Shown piece by piece: positions 10,619 to 25,900 of a stretch of 64,000 bases of DNA (the first letter of the stretch is position 1; each line of letters starts with the position of its first letter). The translations under genes and the position numbers were made by a program. The stretch is from Kappaphycus alvarezii (Eukaryota; Rhodophyta; Florideophyceae; Gigartinales; Solieriaceae), in the NCBI GenBank assembly GCA_002205965.3, contig NADL03000699.1, positions 434,001 to 498,000 of the forward strand. The letters run 5' to 3'. The notes beneath the pieces were generated by a model that had not been told where the DNA came from, ran no database searches, and saw only the letters and a program-made list of their open reading frames with translations.

Positions 10619-10941
10619 GAGAACAAGCGACGACTTGAGGAACCAGAAGTTGCGCTAGAGGTTTTCAAGTTGGCGGTTATATAGCCCTGTTGAACCGGTC
10701 TTGATCGTGGTCCAAGTCCCCTTGCGCAAGCGGTACGGCTGCTACGTAGAAACCAGGAAGCATATGCGGCCGCGGCAGCGAGTGTAGGGTGTACAACGGT
10801 AAGCTGCCTACGTGGCCTTCCTAAAAGGTGCTTACAGTCAATTGATGCAACCGTGACCGCGTGACTTATCCGGAGTGGCAGATCAAGGCCACGTTCAACC
10901 CCCCTTATCATATTCACCCATAATTTTCCAATTAAAGTACC
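10619..10941 (-). repeat. Upstream terminal direct repeat of the DIRS-group element
   Basis: This is the identical partner of 6353-6675, lying just upstream of the gag-like frame in element orientation. It is the expected promoter-bearing end. The outer boundary at 10941/10942 is where similarity to the other copy stops. Confidence 0.9.
10677..10686 (-). promoter_or_regulatory. TATA-like box in the upstream repeat
   Basis: GGCTATATAA is read on the minus strand about 120 bp upstream of the gag-like ATG at 10557. Position and orientation fit a promoter driving the element. The same box exists at 6411-6420 in the downstream repeat, from which it would point toward the neighbouring five-exon gene. 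Confidence 0.5.
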
Positions 10942-13900
10942 ATAATTCCTTTACCTGGCCATTTTCCAAGTGAATCAAAGCTGTTTGAAGTACTGTACTT
11001 TGTTAAAAACCTACATATCTCTTGCCCTCTTTTGCTAATAATGTTCAACAAAAGTGTTTTGTTTGCAATAAATTGCTTCTGTGAACACAGCATATCTAAC
11101 TTCGGGGGGCTGCAGAGAAATTAAAGTCATTTTAGGACTGCGGGATCTATCTACTTGAATCTGATTAAAACCTCTGGGGGCTTCTTGCAAGAGCGGTAAA
11201 TGTCGTAGTAGACATTTTCAGTGTTAAGGACCTGAAAGACATTGAGCGAGTGCTCAAAATTGGATCAAAATGCACGCTTACGGTATGTATAAGCGCTGTC
11301 CTTAAGCATCGTTAAGGAAGGATGTCAAAGCAGACTATTAAATGTTTTGTCCCCATGATCGATAAATAAACATGTCAGTACTGTCCTGAATTCACGGGGA
11401 AAATCAATACTTTGCAATATTCTTCTGCGTGAAAAATACGACTGAGGTTTTAATCCTTCTTAAAATTTCATATGAGATTAAATTGAGCTAAAATATTTTA
11501 AATCTGCCACTTCAATCGACCTACACACTCAGATACATGGTGCCGAACCACGCAGATAATTTCGCTCGCCCCTCTCTATCCAAGACAGTTCCGGGTGGTC
11601 TGCCCTCTCGTGACGCTTGTCACCGTGTAGGTTTCTGTGAAGCAGATTACATCTCACAGGTGTTCAAGGACATGAAATTATACAAAAACGAACCATGATA
11701 TTACCATGAAGCGGAGGACTTGTCAGATCTCAACCTATCAAGATGATGCATCCCCATCTATGAAGGTATATGTTTCATTCACAATTTTGATTTTAGGTTC
11801 CAAAATTTTTAACAACAACCGTGACTCAATATCGTATGGTAAATTGATACGAGTGATGCTTTCTGATTATGTCAGAGACGCCCGTTACCTGAAGTAGAAT
11901 GGTAGAACGAAGTTCTAAGCCTCAACACTTTCATCAGAGATAATTATGTTATGATTTTTATGGTGGGCTATCAAAAATGGCTTGAACACATGAACGAAAT
12001 TGCACCAAAATGCTCTACTGATTTCATTTCGGATGCTGACAAGATTTTTTACAACTGAAAGGCCTTTACTGCTTTACTAAGTACGAAAGATGGACCCATA
12101 TGACAGTCTAGAGCATACCTACCGACGAATGTTCATTCAGAAACTTCGTAAAAATTTAATGATTCAGTATTGAACCTTAGTTACACTGAGGAGCATTCCA
12201 GTTATCAGCTTCAGGGCAAAAGCGCTTTGAACGGAAATTTAGAGGACTTAAAGGGATGAGACGATCATTCGGCGCTTCGGAAACAATTACCGCCAGCAAT
12301 ATTGTGCGCCCAAGCTCACGAACGAGGCAGTAACATGAATGAAAAATAACCTATTCAAGCCTATTGTGAAGCAGATACGCGAATGTTGGAAGTGCGGTGA
12401 CTCTAATTGATCTCGAGGATACAAGCATACCCATGATGCTGTTGCAGCTTTCGCATGCAGTATGATGCAAACGGGCGTTTTTCAGTCCATTTAATTTCCG
12501 GTTTCATCGAAGAAGAAGAAGCAAAATTGACCGATATAGTAGGTCTCAACCGCAGTTACTGCGTTCGTGCGCAAAGATCTTGTATTGCGCAAATACTCGA
12601 TTTTTAGGTAACGGCTTGGTCTTTCCGCACAAACAGCATAGTTAACGCGTACAGTCATTTCGAGACTGACATTAGAAATGGTATCGTGTACATTAGTTAC
12701 AGAAACACATACATATTAAAACTTTATATGATATTTATAGCGTTCGTTTCGTGCCCAGTAATAAAAACCGTTCATTTAGTAGGGCAGTGAGGGGAACTGT
12801 GCAAGTGCACCCTACGAGTATGCTGCTTTTATCGTTGAAAATACAACCGCTCATCCGGCGGGTCGCCGATGAGGAGGTTATCATTTTGAATCATTGGTAC
12901 GCCGACGATGGTACAATAATAGGGTCGCTCGATGGTCTACGGCGACCACTACAGTCCCTCGCGCTCACGGCCCGGGTGCCTTTCGTTTCGTCTTGATGAC
13001 ACTCAGCACGCCCGAAACCTGCAGCGGAGTTTGACTACGTGGCAGCGGATCCGCCTACGGCGCTCTTTATTTTTCTTTCTTTCTGATCACTTTCAAAAAG
13101 ATGCGAGCATTGAGGCAGAAAGTTTCTATGAAATCATCTCCTACAGCAATAAACCTCTGGAAACCTTAAATGAAACTCGTAGTACCTTACTATCTATGTT
13201 TCAATTGAGCCGTTCGAATATTGAGATAGGCTTATATCTGCCCAATACTTGATCACCGCTATGTTCTGCCGATTCTGATCACGAAATTTGAAACGAAACT
13301 TCCTGTAATTTGCCGTTAAATCCTGATCTCTTTGAGTATAATGGAGACATTTATGTTACTCTGGAAAATGTTGCAGATAAAAAAGATGAGTTCGCGACGG
13401 ATATATACGCCCAGAAGCCTACCGAAGAAACTTTTCAGCGCCTTAAAGTCAGTCTTGGGTCTAAATGAGCTCATTGAAATCCTCATGGCTGTGGTGTTCT
13501 TGTTTGAAAAACACTACCCCTCGCAAAAGTTTATACTATTTATACATGTCTAACCAATATCATGTTCTATTGTTTCTGTAGCTCCGCACATTTACCAGAA
13601 TTAATCGCTTATTATTCTACCTTGATATTATTGATGCTTGAATTATGGCGCTCCCTGCCATGAAGGTCGGTTGAAAAGGAATATCTACCCAAATACAATG
13701 TTAAAAATTTCTTTCAAACTTGCTCCTTACACGATCTAAAACGACAGCATATTGCTCACTGACACTGAGTTATGCCGATGGAGCGCTCTAAATGCAACTT
13801 TTCTATGAACTCATTGAATATTTTCTCGCATTTCCAATTCGTATTGACTAAAATGCTATTGTCTCTCGCCCTTTTGAAAATATTCGCTCCAGAAATCCCA

Positions 13901-16900
13901 GATTAGAGCATGCAATTAATCTGATGGAGTTTCTTTATTACAGATCTGCAGTCATTTAATGTTAAGCATTTATTGATTAATGCTAATATAACAATTAGAA
14001 TCTTGAGGTAGTTCTACACCAGTGCTTTCATGTAGCGCTATTGGTACTGAAAAAAACTCTTGTAAATTATTGTAAAGTATATTCTGCCCCTTTGTAAACA
14101 ATAGGGTTACTATACTGTTAGAATAGATTCAGTAAACCATGAGACTTATCAGAAATCTAGTAAATTTCGCTTCTTCAGTATGATCTTCAATTAGTTCGAA
14201 TCTAAAAAGAAAAAAAGAGTTCTAGCACACTAATCACGAATTAAGAAATTTTACCGTTCCTGGACTTTTCATTTTCATTTATGTCCGAATATTTTGAGAA
14301 GCTCGAACATTGAGAGAAAAGATAGCGCTGAGGTCATAGAGCTCTTTTTTCCCCTTTTGGCTTGGTGATTAGACTGACGAGTACATTTAAAAGAAAGATA
14401 TTTTAATCTTTTCAAGAAATAGATATATTTATGCTTCATTGTGTTACAATATTTGTCTGAGCACACAAGTGACCCCCGTTTTGTAGAAATATTTCACTGG
14501 ATAGAATTAGCAGACATAAATTAACAGAAAGCAAGGATTGGAATCTCTGCACAACTTTAAAACACTCTGTATTGCCTAACATTTCAACTAAGTCTGTAAA
14601 CCTTGTGATAATGCAGACAAATTTTGTGGCAGATTTATCTTTCTAATAAGTATAATCATTATTCAGGGTCGGAAATATTTTATATAGAATAGAGAGATCG
14701 AACAGCACAATCAATCAGCTATAATAAAAATGATTTTCATTTCAAGATTACCCCAAGCCCTATTTCACTCTATATATTACTGAATCGAGTTATTTATTTT
14801 TGGATCTAACTACTTGAATGATTCTCCATATTCAGATGTGTAGAAAAGATAAAGAAAATGCCGAAAATGAAAGTTAGGTAGAGGAACTCCACACCCGAGC
14901 AGGTTTTACGTGCAGATTGGCTGCACTAGAGAGAATTTTATCTTTTGTAGGACGTCATTGTTTCTTGACATAAATTAATTCGGAACGAGATGAAATGAGA
15001 GAACATGATGAGACAGAGAAGATAAATTGATAGTATCTTGTTAAGTAACAGTTTTTGAGAATTGTACGTGTACCATGGCGAATTGGAATCCTCTGATCAT
15101 ATCTAAATCATAGAATACACATTACTAGAGGAATCTAGGCTATTGAAATACTTCAATAATGGGATTTAAGGCGATTCAATCCTTCAATGGTGTGCCTATC
15201 GGAAATTTAATATCCATAAACACCAAATTGAGGTATATTTGGTACCTCATTTTTCTCACGATATTGTTTCAAGAAGAAAGGATCACATGGTGGGGTACTG
15301 AAAGTGAGGAGAGTGAAACTTAATTCCCTTCAAATAAAAGTTGGTTGCAGATTTTTATCTGGGTATTCCTCCAAGTTTATGCCAGACAGCTCTGAATTTG
15401 AACTCTGAATTGATTTTATTATCTTTCCGGATTATTCATTTTATTCAAAGATCCAGATAAATTCCTTAATGCGATCCGAATTCCAGATTCATTTTTGCAT
15501 CGGTAGCTGCCGTCAACGCGTAGAAAAAGCAAAAATTCGAGGGTAAAAGTTGAAAACAATATTTGATCAATGAAACGGATTTAAATATGATCGAACTTTA
15601 ATTGTCAGAATAGGCTCAACAGATATTCCAAAATACTTACTTTTAGCCACATTTTTCTTGTTAAAAGTTTCTGTTATAACTCTGAGCAATAGAGAAATTT
15701 GGAAAGAATAATGAATTCACTGCTCTGAAGACAGCACTTCAATTAGTAAAAACCATAGACTGACCTTAAAAGTTTCTGTTTGACGTCTTCGCGAAGTATT
15801 GGAAGTTTTAAAGCCTCATTACTTCTCGTGTGTTACTCTAAGTAAAGTTTTGCATTTGGAAGATATGAATAGGTCGAGCTTCTCTGATCGCTCGGGAAAA
15901 AATAATATACGGAATTCCTTCCAAGAAAGATTATCCGATTTTGCATTAGGTTCAATTTAGAATTGATGCTATATTATTAGTAACATAATTGTTTAATGGA
16001 TGTGCAATTATTAGAAGAACATATCCCTGTTTTGCCTCTAGAAACGCAAAACGCAAAACGTCAAATTGATTATTAACAACATTTTCCGCAGGAACGATTA
16101 CGAGTTCTGAACCATGCTTTCTGATTTCAAGTAAAATTTTGCATGTAGTTGGACAAAATATTACGAATTTCCAGGAAAAAATTGCAATATTTTTGATTTA
16201 CAGGAAATAGGTTCTAAAAAAGTTTAAATACTTAGGCATATAAATCAGTAGCTTTCAACATTTGTTGTTTCATTTAATATTTAAGCACTGAAAATTTGAT
16301 AAATATACCAGCTTTTTGAGACTTTGACATGGTAAACATGCATGTCGCGGTGATTTAATGTGGTAATTATGTATTACACAATGCTTTAAAGGGATATGGT
16401 TTCCATATGGGAACTCAAAAATGTAGCTTTAGGTAAGTATTACGAAATAAAAGAACTTCCAAGTAATAAATTCAATTAGCAGGTTCCTATGCAAATAGAA
16501 TCTGATAATGGAGATATAAATGAAAGTTTCCAATAAAAATGGATGAGACATCTTTTAATCTTCATATAGTTATACCTTATTATTCATAGTTAGGAAAGCA
16601 GACATTGATTTTTTCAATTCGATGCCTCATATGTAGCGAGAATAATACCACAATTAAATTGTGTCATGATTTTTATCTGGTACTGATATGAAGAACTAAA
16701 TTATATTAGATCTTGAAAAGCTTCTTCAATATTTTGATCAGAATATAGAACCATTTAGGCGAATGGATGAGTTAAAATATAAGTTTTACTTTCTTGAACT
16801 CATTCTACAATTTTCATTAAATTATACATGCAAGTTGGAGTTTAAGTACAGAGAGCTACTGCGCTAGTATGGCCAGTAAAAAGAACTCAGGGTTCTACTT

Positions 16901-19900
16901 CCGTTTTTATCAAGTAACGAAAAACGTTCTAGACGGTCTGCTTTTCCAAATCCTTTACTAACAGAATTTATTTCCTTTACTATCGGTTCCAAGATCTACT
17001 TGTGACCTAATTTATACATCTAAAGAGCAAAATTCATGTCATTCAAAGTTAAACCACTCTGCAGCATTTCTTGAAAATATTCTTTCATTTTAACACGCGG
17101 TCCAGAATCTGGTAAGTACTTAACCCAGCAATTCTTGGGAGACTTTTTCCTGTAAAAGCAATATGGATGCAATATATAACTGTTTAATCTGCTTCTTCAC
17201 AGTTTGAATGAGTCTTAGGGATATCTTTCACTATCTTCATATACATAGAGAGATGGAACCTTGGTAAAAATTTCTTTAGACTCGTTTAGAATTAATTTAA
17301 TGTGGCCCCTGATCACTAATCACAACATGTATAAATATTTGCATAAAATATTGAAAAAACTATAGTTTGCTGCTTTGCGTAGTAAAAGGAGAGCCTCACA
17401 AATATTTTTAGGATTTATCGTCCTCATTGATTACCGCGCTTGTTTGTAACATAAATAAGGATAACAATCATAAAAATAACATCATATTTGGTAAGAATGC
17501 TATACTTTTCACTCGGTAGATGGATGTTTATTAGCATTCCCAATACTACTGATAGTACTGAAAAGTGCAATATCTTCGCATTTAAGAAATTTTCGGGTGT
17601 CCCGAACAAGTAGAAATGGTAGTTTTAACCACTCCATTTTATAATTTGTACGAGTAATTCGTGCTCATCAGTCATGTTGAAAGGGTTTCAAGTAAAGTGA
17701 TACAGATCAGAGTCGATATTTCTAATTCTTCATGTATGTTTTTTTGTAATATTCTGAGGAGTTAATCATTTTCATTGTTTAATCATATTGAAAAACGAAA
17801 CATTTTCATAATCTTGACTAAAACGACATCCGTTCCTTGTTTGATATCTTTAATTATGTACCTACACAGCCAGTTGGTGCAACCTACAGAATTGATGCTT
17901 TCCCTACAATAATTCGTTTCATGAGCTATCCTTATCCATTTTACAGTACTACACAATAAAATTTACGACTCATGGTCTCCTCAGCCGGACATGACATTCA
18001 ACCAATATGGCAACAGATAAACAAAATATTACGCTGTACCCAAACAAGTCCCTACAGCGACTGATAAGAACGCTTTTAACTTCATAGAATAGTGCAAAAT
18101 GCACTATGAGGTACATAACAATCTTATAGGTCCAAAAGGACATGTATCCAGTATTATCTTTCAAATATATGTTTTACATACCCTTTGGTACATTTTGTAG
18201 GTGCAAAGTTGTTTCAGAAGTAATTAAAGATCTAGAAAAAACATGAAAAACAATTCAAATTAATCCTCATAATTATATTATGATTATAATAATTTAAATA
18301 TTTTGTGAAAAAACTTAAGAAATTCGAAACACAAATGAGATAATTTTGAAGCTCCAAACGAGTATTGAAACTGGGAATGAGCTCCCAGATCATAGCAAAA
18401 GGTGAAATAAATTCTTTCTTTCTGCTCTGTAACGTGTCGAGGCGCACCAGCAGTGTATATTTTCAACTCTCTGTATGGTTGTACTTCGTTTTAACGACCA
18501 AATTGACTTATTATAAGAAGTGGATAATTTAACAGAATAAAATGCTTACTTATTACTGAAACGTTTTTACGGTGCTTGAAAAGTGTGAGTATAATGAGAT
18601 ATTAATAAATTCTAATTTGATCATCTTCTCAATATCATTACATTTTAACTAATTCGAGCCTATTTTTGGTACGTCGAGGAAATATAGATCAAATTAATGT
18701 TTTTTGATTTTATGAACTCTACAATCGGAACCGAAAGTCTTTTACAAACCAGAAAATAGTGTTATTCAGGAATAAATTTTTTATGAACGTAACAAAAGAT
18801 TGACAGTCTTTATGGACATTTAACAAAAAATATGGCAAATAAAAGAGGTACTAGCTACCATACAATATTAAAAAAGTTGCTTCAAAGAGTGAAACTAAAT
18901 TGAATTTAATCATATAAATATTTAGAGCACTTTAATTTGTTTCTAGTAGGTTGATAATTTTCGATATTGTTCGAGAAAATCAAACGAATTTGGTTGGACC
19001 TGAAAATGAGAAATCATTTCTTACCTCCGTGGAGTCCAATCAAAACTGGCTTGTTACAGGAACATTTCAATTTCGTAATTTGTATAGTGTCAAGTTCAAT
19101 GACCTATCTCAAATAAATATAAAAAATAATAGAAATTCACGGAAACCTATAACCGAAAACTTGGCCATGTTTGACGAAAAGAATTCGTATCCAATATATT
19201 TTTAAATTTTCAGAGGAATACCAAATGAGTTGTACGCTTTGTTTTTTTGGTATCTTCGCGAGTTATTACGTTGATGAATCTAAAGTAGTGCTCCGTATGA
19301 AGTTCAGAACCTCTCTTAGACATTCAAAAGTACTGTTTTCCATAAATTGTGATGAATAGTGTTCCTTGGAGTCTCTAAAGGTTAATGGATTTCTTCTCTA
19401 AATATTGAAAAACTTACATAATCAAATAGAAGCGGTTCTGTTCTTTTTTACTCCGTCAAATTGCTGAATCGAAACATTTTCGCACTTGTTAGAGCCCTCG
19501 TCCTTTTCCGTGAAATGTGGTAGTGAAAGCAATGGAGGCAGAGACTAACGAGCTACGCTAATTTGAAATGACTTTTAATCTCTACCGTTAATAAATGTTC
19601 CCGCAGGTACATAAAATCGCATTCATAAGCTCTCCGACTCAAATAAATATAGCATAAATAATTTTTATGAAAATACTATAGCTGAGTACATTCTAGTTTT
19701 GCGTGACCAGATCGAATATTGGTACAGTTTTTCCCGATGAATTTTCTTCTTCCTTGTGGTTTTATTTGTCACTTTCACTCTACAAAGTTCTTCTCAGTAC
19801 CAATACCAGAATTAAGTTTCAAACGAAGAGTTACAGACAGCGAAGCTGTGCGCAGTTTACACTGATCCATATTGTTGGTGTCATTCCGATTCAGTAATTT

Positions 19901-22900
19901 GACGTGTACGAATAAGACTTATGCCCGAAACGCTCTCTTCGTAGTAAAGCACCTTCCATGCTATACCTAGACCGGCTAATTACTCCAATCTGGGGCTCTT
20001 GCAATGAAACTTCGCAATGGAATAGTTCATGTTCCTGGTAATCTTCCATACAAGCAAAGTTTCTAGCAGAAGTTAAGTCCTATCCGGCTAATCTACCCCT
20101 CCTTCGTGTCCTGGTAAATTTATGAATTAATTTTTGCAAAATTCAGATATAGTTTCAGTATTAAAATGATCGGATCGCTATAATCAGAGATAACTTCATT
20201 TGGAATAAATAAAATATAATTTTGCCCTTTTCGCTCAACTTTGTCTCGTTATCTGCCAATTTTAAAATTTCAAGCACGATAAATCAATTTTATACCTCAC
20301 TTCTTCCATAGTAACGTCAGTAACTTAGTTTCTAACAGAATCGTGACAGATTTTCTCAATTTCGCCAAGAAAAGTTGCTCTTCCCATTCCATTTCTACCT
20401 TATTGAAGGATTTTGAGAACTTACTTTAATATTTAAACACCCTTTACAAGCAGAAGTTTTAGTTTACAAAATTAGTGGTATCCAATGTTTGCCAAACCCC
20501 CGGAGGGATCATAATCCACCGCAAAAGGATTCTGGTCAATTCGTTTATTACCTCTAAAAGCATGTGAATCGTAAAGTATTATACATTGTATGACAAAAGT
20601 AACGAAATTTATGAATGATTATATCCCTTCAAAAATAGAAGAGGTCTTTTTATCGCCATTAAATTTTTAATAAATGATTTTTATTTAAACATGAACACCC
20701 ATCATTCGAATCCTTAATAGTCTCCTCAAAATCTCCTGTCGTCAGATATTTCTTCATCTCTCTTCTCTCTGGACCATAAATATATACATATTTCAATAGC
20801 TTTATTTCTAAACTAGATCTCTAGTAAAATTCCGTGGTATCGTTCTAAGCAATATAATTTTACGATTAAAACTAGTACTCCATCACTTACAGCCATTTCT
20901 TATCTTATCTGTACATTTTTCTTCAAATTCGTAATTTGAAAAGTCTTTTCTTCTGAAACAGCAAGAAATATTATCGCGGGAAGTGTTGAGGCAAACTTTT
21001 CAATACAAGAACAACAGGAAATTCTCTTTCAGGCTTACAAAAGTTTCTCCTTTCCGGGCTGTTCATACATTTTTAGGATATTGAATCGTAATTTATTGAT
21101 GGTATGGGCCCGTTTGTATTGATAAAGTTCCAACACCATCTCTAAACGTTCTGGCTTACACGGGGATATCAGAGGAAAGCTATTGAAAACCTAGGACTAC
21201 CGGAGACATTTCAGCTCTCTTTATTCCTGCAGAATGTTTTCCTACATCTTAAGTCAACCCCAAATAAGCGTTAAGTCTTTCCCACGCATAAATGTGTTTT
21301 GAAATATGTTTGAAAAGTACGATGAATTTCCTCAGTATAAAGCAAATCAATAGAAAGACCTCAATTATTTTCAAGATTCCATGCTAAATGCGTTTGAGAT
21401 CATGTCAAAGATTTTTAAATGATCCTGAAACTAGCTTCATCCACTGAAATACCCATTTTAAATTTCTTTACTGCAAAATTAGTTTTTTAATATTTTCTCT
21501 TAATTGCAATTTTATTCAATTAATAACCTTTTTTATATGGTTGAAGTGCTCGTCCCATAATTCGAAGTTGATTCAAATAACTTCAAAACATAAAGTAAGA
21601 AAAGTTTTCGTATTTAAAAGGCACCTTTGAAATCATGGAATTCCAATTTGTTTCGAAACCACATCACCATGACAAAAGAGTCCCATACATACGCTTAAAC
21701 GAATTAGTATGATGAACCGATTCATCTGCGAAAAAGTTTCAGTAGTTCCGCAAAATAGAAATCGTGACAGTTATTTAATATACTTCTATCCTGTTTATGA
21801 GCTCCTAGACATTGTGTACTGCCCACCACTCCGCCTTCATTATCTCTTCAAGTAGACTAAAGTTTACGCAGAGCTGATATATACCGCCGTTTTTTACCGA
21901 GAACAACCATACGAATTAAAATGGACGAACTATTCTTCTTCAGAGGTCCTATTAACCTAGTTATGGATAGAATTATAGTTCTTCCTCGGGTTGCACTGGA
22001 CTGCATAATAAATAGGGTCTTGCCTTTAAGCTCAAATGAACTTGATAAAAGAAAATTACCAAAATTTATGTCTCCTATACATCACCCGATTTCCTTAACT
22101 CCTAGTAACATCTATGATACATCTTTTCAATCCCTTATCTGCATCAATTACAAAGGTGTCTGGCCTTTTGAACGTCCAGCTCAGCAAATATCTCAATGCA
22201 TATTGAGTCACAAAAAAACATACCCAGGTCCTCTTTCTTCTCATCTCTATCCTAAATTCTACTGGTATGTGGGAAATATCTCCTTCCCGTAAATTTAAAA
22301 TTAATTCTTTTTTGTTGCCCATGATAATTGGGAAATTTGTTCCCCCAATGGCCTCCGGAACTGAGTTTATCTCATCAATGGAATAATCGTAAAATATATA
22401 ATCTTTCGAATAATTTAAAGTTCAACGGGTTGATCGGCTAAAAAAACACCATTAACATCATTTGAGGCTGTTTTTATCAAGAGCTATCATCATACGATCT
22501 TTCTCTCTCTTCTAAAGTACAAATAAGATTCTACTTACTAATTTTCACACTTATCATCAACCTCTTCACTACATATCGGTAAATTAATTAAAATAATCTT
22601 TATAATGTTATGTAAGCCGTCAAAATTTCACCCTTAGCCAACAGTGTTGAACGAAGTTGACAGTCGATTAATTCAAACCTAACCCCAACCGCCCATATGA
22701 TTTTTTTTCCAATGGTCATTCCAGAGAGAGCTCCTTCCAAAACCAGAAACAAAAAAGAGCACGGGTAAAAATCAAAGATGAGGAAGACCCTGCCAACATC
22801 GCAAAGAATCCTCTGCACATAAAATACTCAAACTTCCACTTCCACTATACTAAAATGGGTCTAAAATGATGCTTCTGATATAGCTCCAAAATAAAATCGT

Positions 22901-25900
22901 TTTGTGGGTTCCCGTATCTAAGGGAGCCTTTAATTTGCTTCTATACACTTTAAGATGTTACATGCTTCATTCTAGCACCTCTGACGCGTTCATTAGAAAA
23001 TCATGTCTATTCTTCAAAAAAAAATATTATGCGGCTGACCCTGTGGTGTGGACCTTTTGGCTCTGGATGAAATACCTCTTTCGCAACCCAATAAATTCAC
23101 GATACCTAGCTGAATGCACTCAAAAGAGATTCCGTACTATTATGCTTTTATATGTCAAAATATTTGTTAGAATTTATCAATAAGAATGGGGCCGTCAGAT
23201 TGACAAAGTCTTTTGTCGAAAGGATACATCTCAGCGAAATTTTGCACTCTCTTTGTTGCTGTAACTACGCTTTTTTGTTCCTCACCGTTTTTCTTTAGGT
23301 TTTCAATGCTTTCAACTGATTAAGAACATTTTTGTTCTGCTAAACTTCATCTTTTCTTCTCTTTCGTACATTCTTCCCTTAGAAAGAAGTTTTCAACCCA
23401 TTTACCTGATTAACATATCAGCCTACTTCAGTATCCTTATAAGTATCTTCGTCTTGTTTATCATCATTTCTTTTCTATGCCTAGCAGTTAGTCTCCTCAT
23501 GTTAGTATTTCTGCAATACATGTACTTCTCGTAGAGGACCTCCTCCCCAATAATTTTCCAGCCGCTTCATTGATCTTGAGTAATTTTTCCACATTACGAA
23601 TGCATTGTAATATCACGAGCGACTAAAAGTGTACTACTCTCTGAATTTCCGCCTAGAATTGAAAACTCCTTAACACATACTCTTTGTCGAAAATGCGCTA
23701 GCTTATCATTTCAGGGACCATTTAATTTATCATTTCATTACTTATTTCTCTTTTGTACCTTTTCTACTCTTTTTCAACATTTTATGGTAAGCAAGCGAAT
23801 TATAGAATATCTTCGTCCTGCAGTATTTTCGCAGCGTTTTAAACGAGGTATCACTCGGTAGCTATAAGCTTTATACCGGATATTATACAATTTTTGTTTT
23901 CTGTAACCAATTAAAATTTAATGTAATCCTCTCTCCCTTTCCGTAGCTAATTTTATTATTCTTACATAATCCAAAAAAATGAAACTACGTATTGATTGAT
24001 TGATGATGAAGAATGGATTGACTTTGTATGTTTGCACCTAATTTTAGCTCACAATTCATTTCTAACGCATTCAGATAACTGAAATTGTCATTTAATTATA
24101 AATAGCTTCAGTGACAATATTTTGTATAGTGGTAGACAAAAAATAAGATATATGATAAAAATGGCACAAATAACCCATCATTTAGGTGAAGCCGAAAATT
24201 TTACATCTTATTTTGTTATTCAAACCGAGACAAACGATGTATTTTTTTTTTGTAAAGTTAAATCTAAATTTTCAGATAAACAAGATATTTTTATCCAGCC
24301 TAGACAAAAAACGTGAAACGTAAATAGTTTGAGATGTTCTCGGACGCAGAAATCATGACACATACAAAACTTATCAAAAAACCGCAAAGTCCGGAACGCA
24401 TACAAGAGTTATCCGTCCTTAATCATTCTCTCCTTAATTTTCAGCCTACTCAGGTTAAATTAGCTGGCATTGAATACGGCAGAAGTCCATCATTAGTCTG
24501 GGCGAAGGAATCACTGATGAACAAAAGAAAAATCATAGCTTAAAAAAATGACGCTTGGCTCCCTTAACATAGCTATCAGAGTTGAATTTGAGGAAGTTCA
24601 AATTCAACTCATGTATTTTCTCCATCTTTTCGAATATTCAAGACGCGTACGGAAGACAAATTTACCGCGAATGCACACAAAGTTTCTCTCGATGATAAAA
24701 GAGGAATCCTTGGAATTTGGGAGAATCTGAATCTGAAGGGATTGCATCTCTACTCCAAATTTAAAACCCATTTTGAGAGTCCTCATAAAAGCGTATTTAT
24801 AACGTCTCGGAAGATAAATTCGTCCAGAAAATGAGGCCATGGGAGATCTTTGCAATTTGAAAACTTTTATTTAAGGGAAACGTTGAATTATGATAAGAAT
24901 TTGAATGCAGTAATCTGATCGGATGAAAAAGTTAATTTAGACGGACTTTATCGTTTGTTGTGCATATTGCAGAACTGATTGGAAGCCTCTACCATATTTT
25001 TAGCATCCATAAAGAGTCAGGAATAATTCTAGTTTGGTTAATATCTTTTGGTTCTAAAATGTTCCTTTTGTAGTATTTAAAGGCAGGATAAATATGCAGG
25101 CTTATCCAAATATAGAAAATGAGTGTTTATTTCCTCTTATCGAAGACCAAAACTGCCCTGTATGTTTACGCAAGACTTATACCCGTGTAATCGAACAAAA
25201 AATCCTGCAAAATCAGCTTTAGGAAGAATAATCACGGATTGTAGACTGTCCTTCACATAAATTTAATCTGCATCAGATCGATAATTTACTGTAAGCTCTT
25301 TAAAGGGCCTTCTTAAATAATTTAAAGTTTTCTGATACGATTAAATCCCTATTTGAAACCAATCTGTAGTATTAGCATGGTTTTGATGAGAAAGTTTTAT
25401 TAAAAACTTTTATTATTGGTAGCAAAATGGTACAAAAAAGTTATTAATGTTGAAGAAATTTCAGTTCCTTGTTTTATTAAAATGAATTGTAGAGCTGCTT
25501 TTCCATGGTTCAAGGATGTTTCTAATTAGGTGAAAGTCTGAACCAAAGATCTCCAATATCTCAAAAGTGATCGATCTCTTTGGAACATAAATGGACCCAT
25601 ACAGTTGACACTTTTAAGGAACATAAGAAAGGTTCAATATTTGGTCGCTATCTCAATCGCTAAAGGAACATTTTACACTAGCTCTAAGATTACTAAATAT
25701 GGTCAGACCTGTGTGAAAACATCAATCCTCCCGAGCAGCTGCATTTACTGTCCTCGACAAGTGTCCTTTTTGCGTCAGAGCCGCAATTAGCTATGCGACA
25801 GAGCCAGTTGCCGAATTGACACACCGCAATGCTGGATTGTAAGTCAAGTATTCCAAAAAAGTAATTTACGACTTTAATGACTAGATGCCCTGCATATACT

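Larger units (their letters stand above)
6353..10941 (-). mobile_element. DIRS-group (tyrosine recombinase) retroelement, young
   Basis: The element is about 4.6 kb and reads on the minus strand. Its parts in order are a terminal direct repeat (10941-10619), a gag-like frame (10557-9718), reverse transcriptase (about 9680-8700), RNase H (about 8600-7970), a tyrosine recombinase in place of an integrase (about 7660-6730) and a second copy of the direct repeat (6675-6353). The two 323-bp repeats are identical by eye, which implies recent insertion. The gag-like frame is whole. The RT-to-recombinase part runs through several frames, with roughly five breaks. Some of these could be assembly indels like those in the host genes of this window. 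DIRS-group elements are known to use overlapping frames. I found no inverted terminal repeats and no B1/B2 split repeats, so the ends look more LTR-like than in classical Ngaro or DIRS1. Single insertion; no nested element inside. Confidence 0.8.

Noticed and set aside
21921-22292. A 123-codon plus-strand frame in the AT-rich region
   Set aside because: No domain, no splice partners and no neighbours. A frame of this length is not convincing in 16 kb of sequence.
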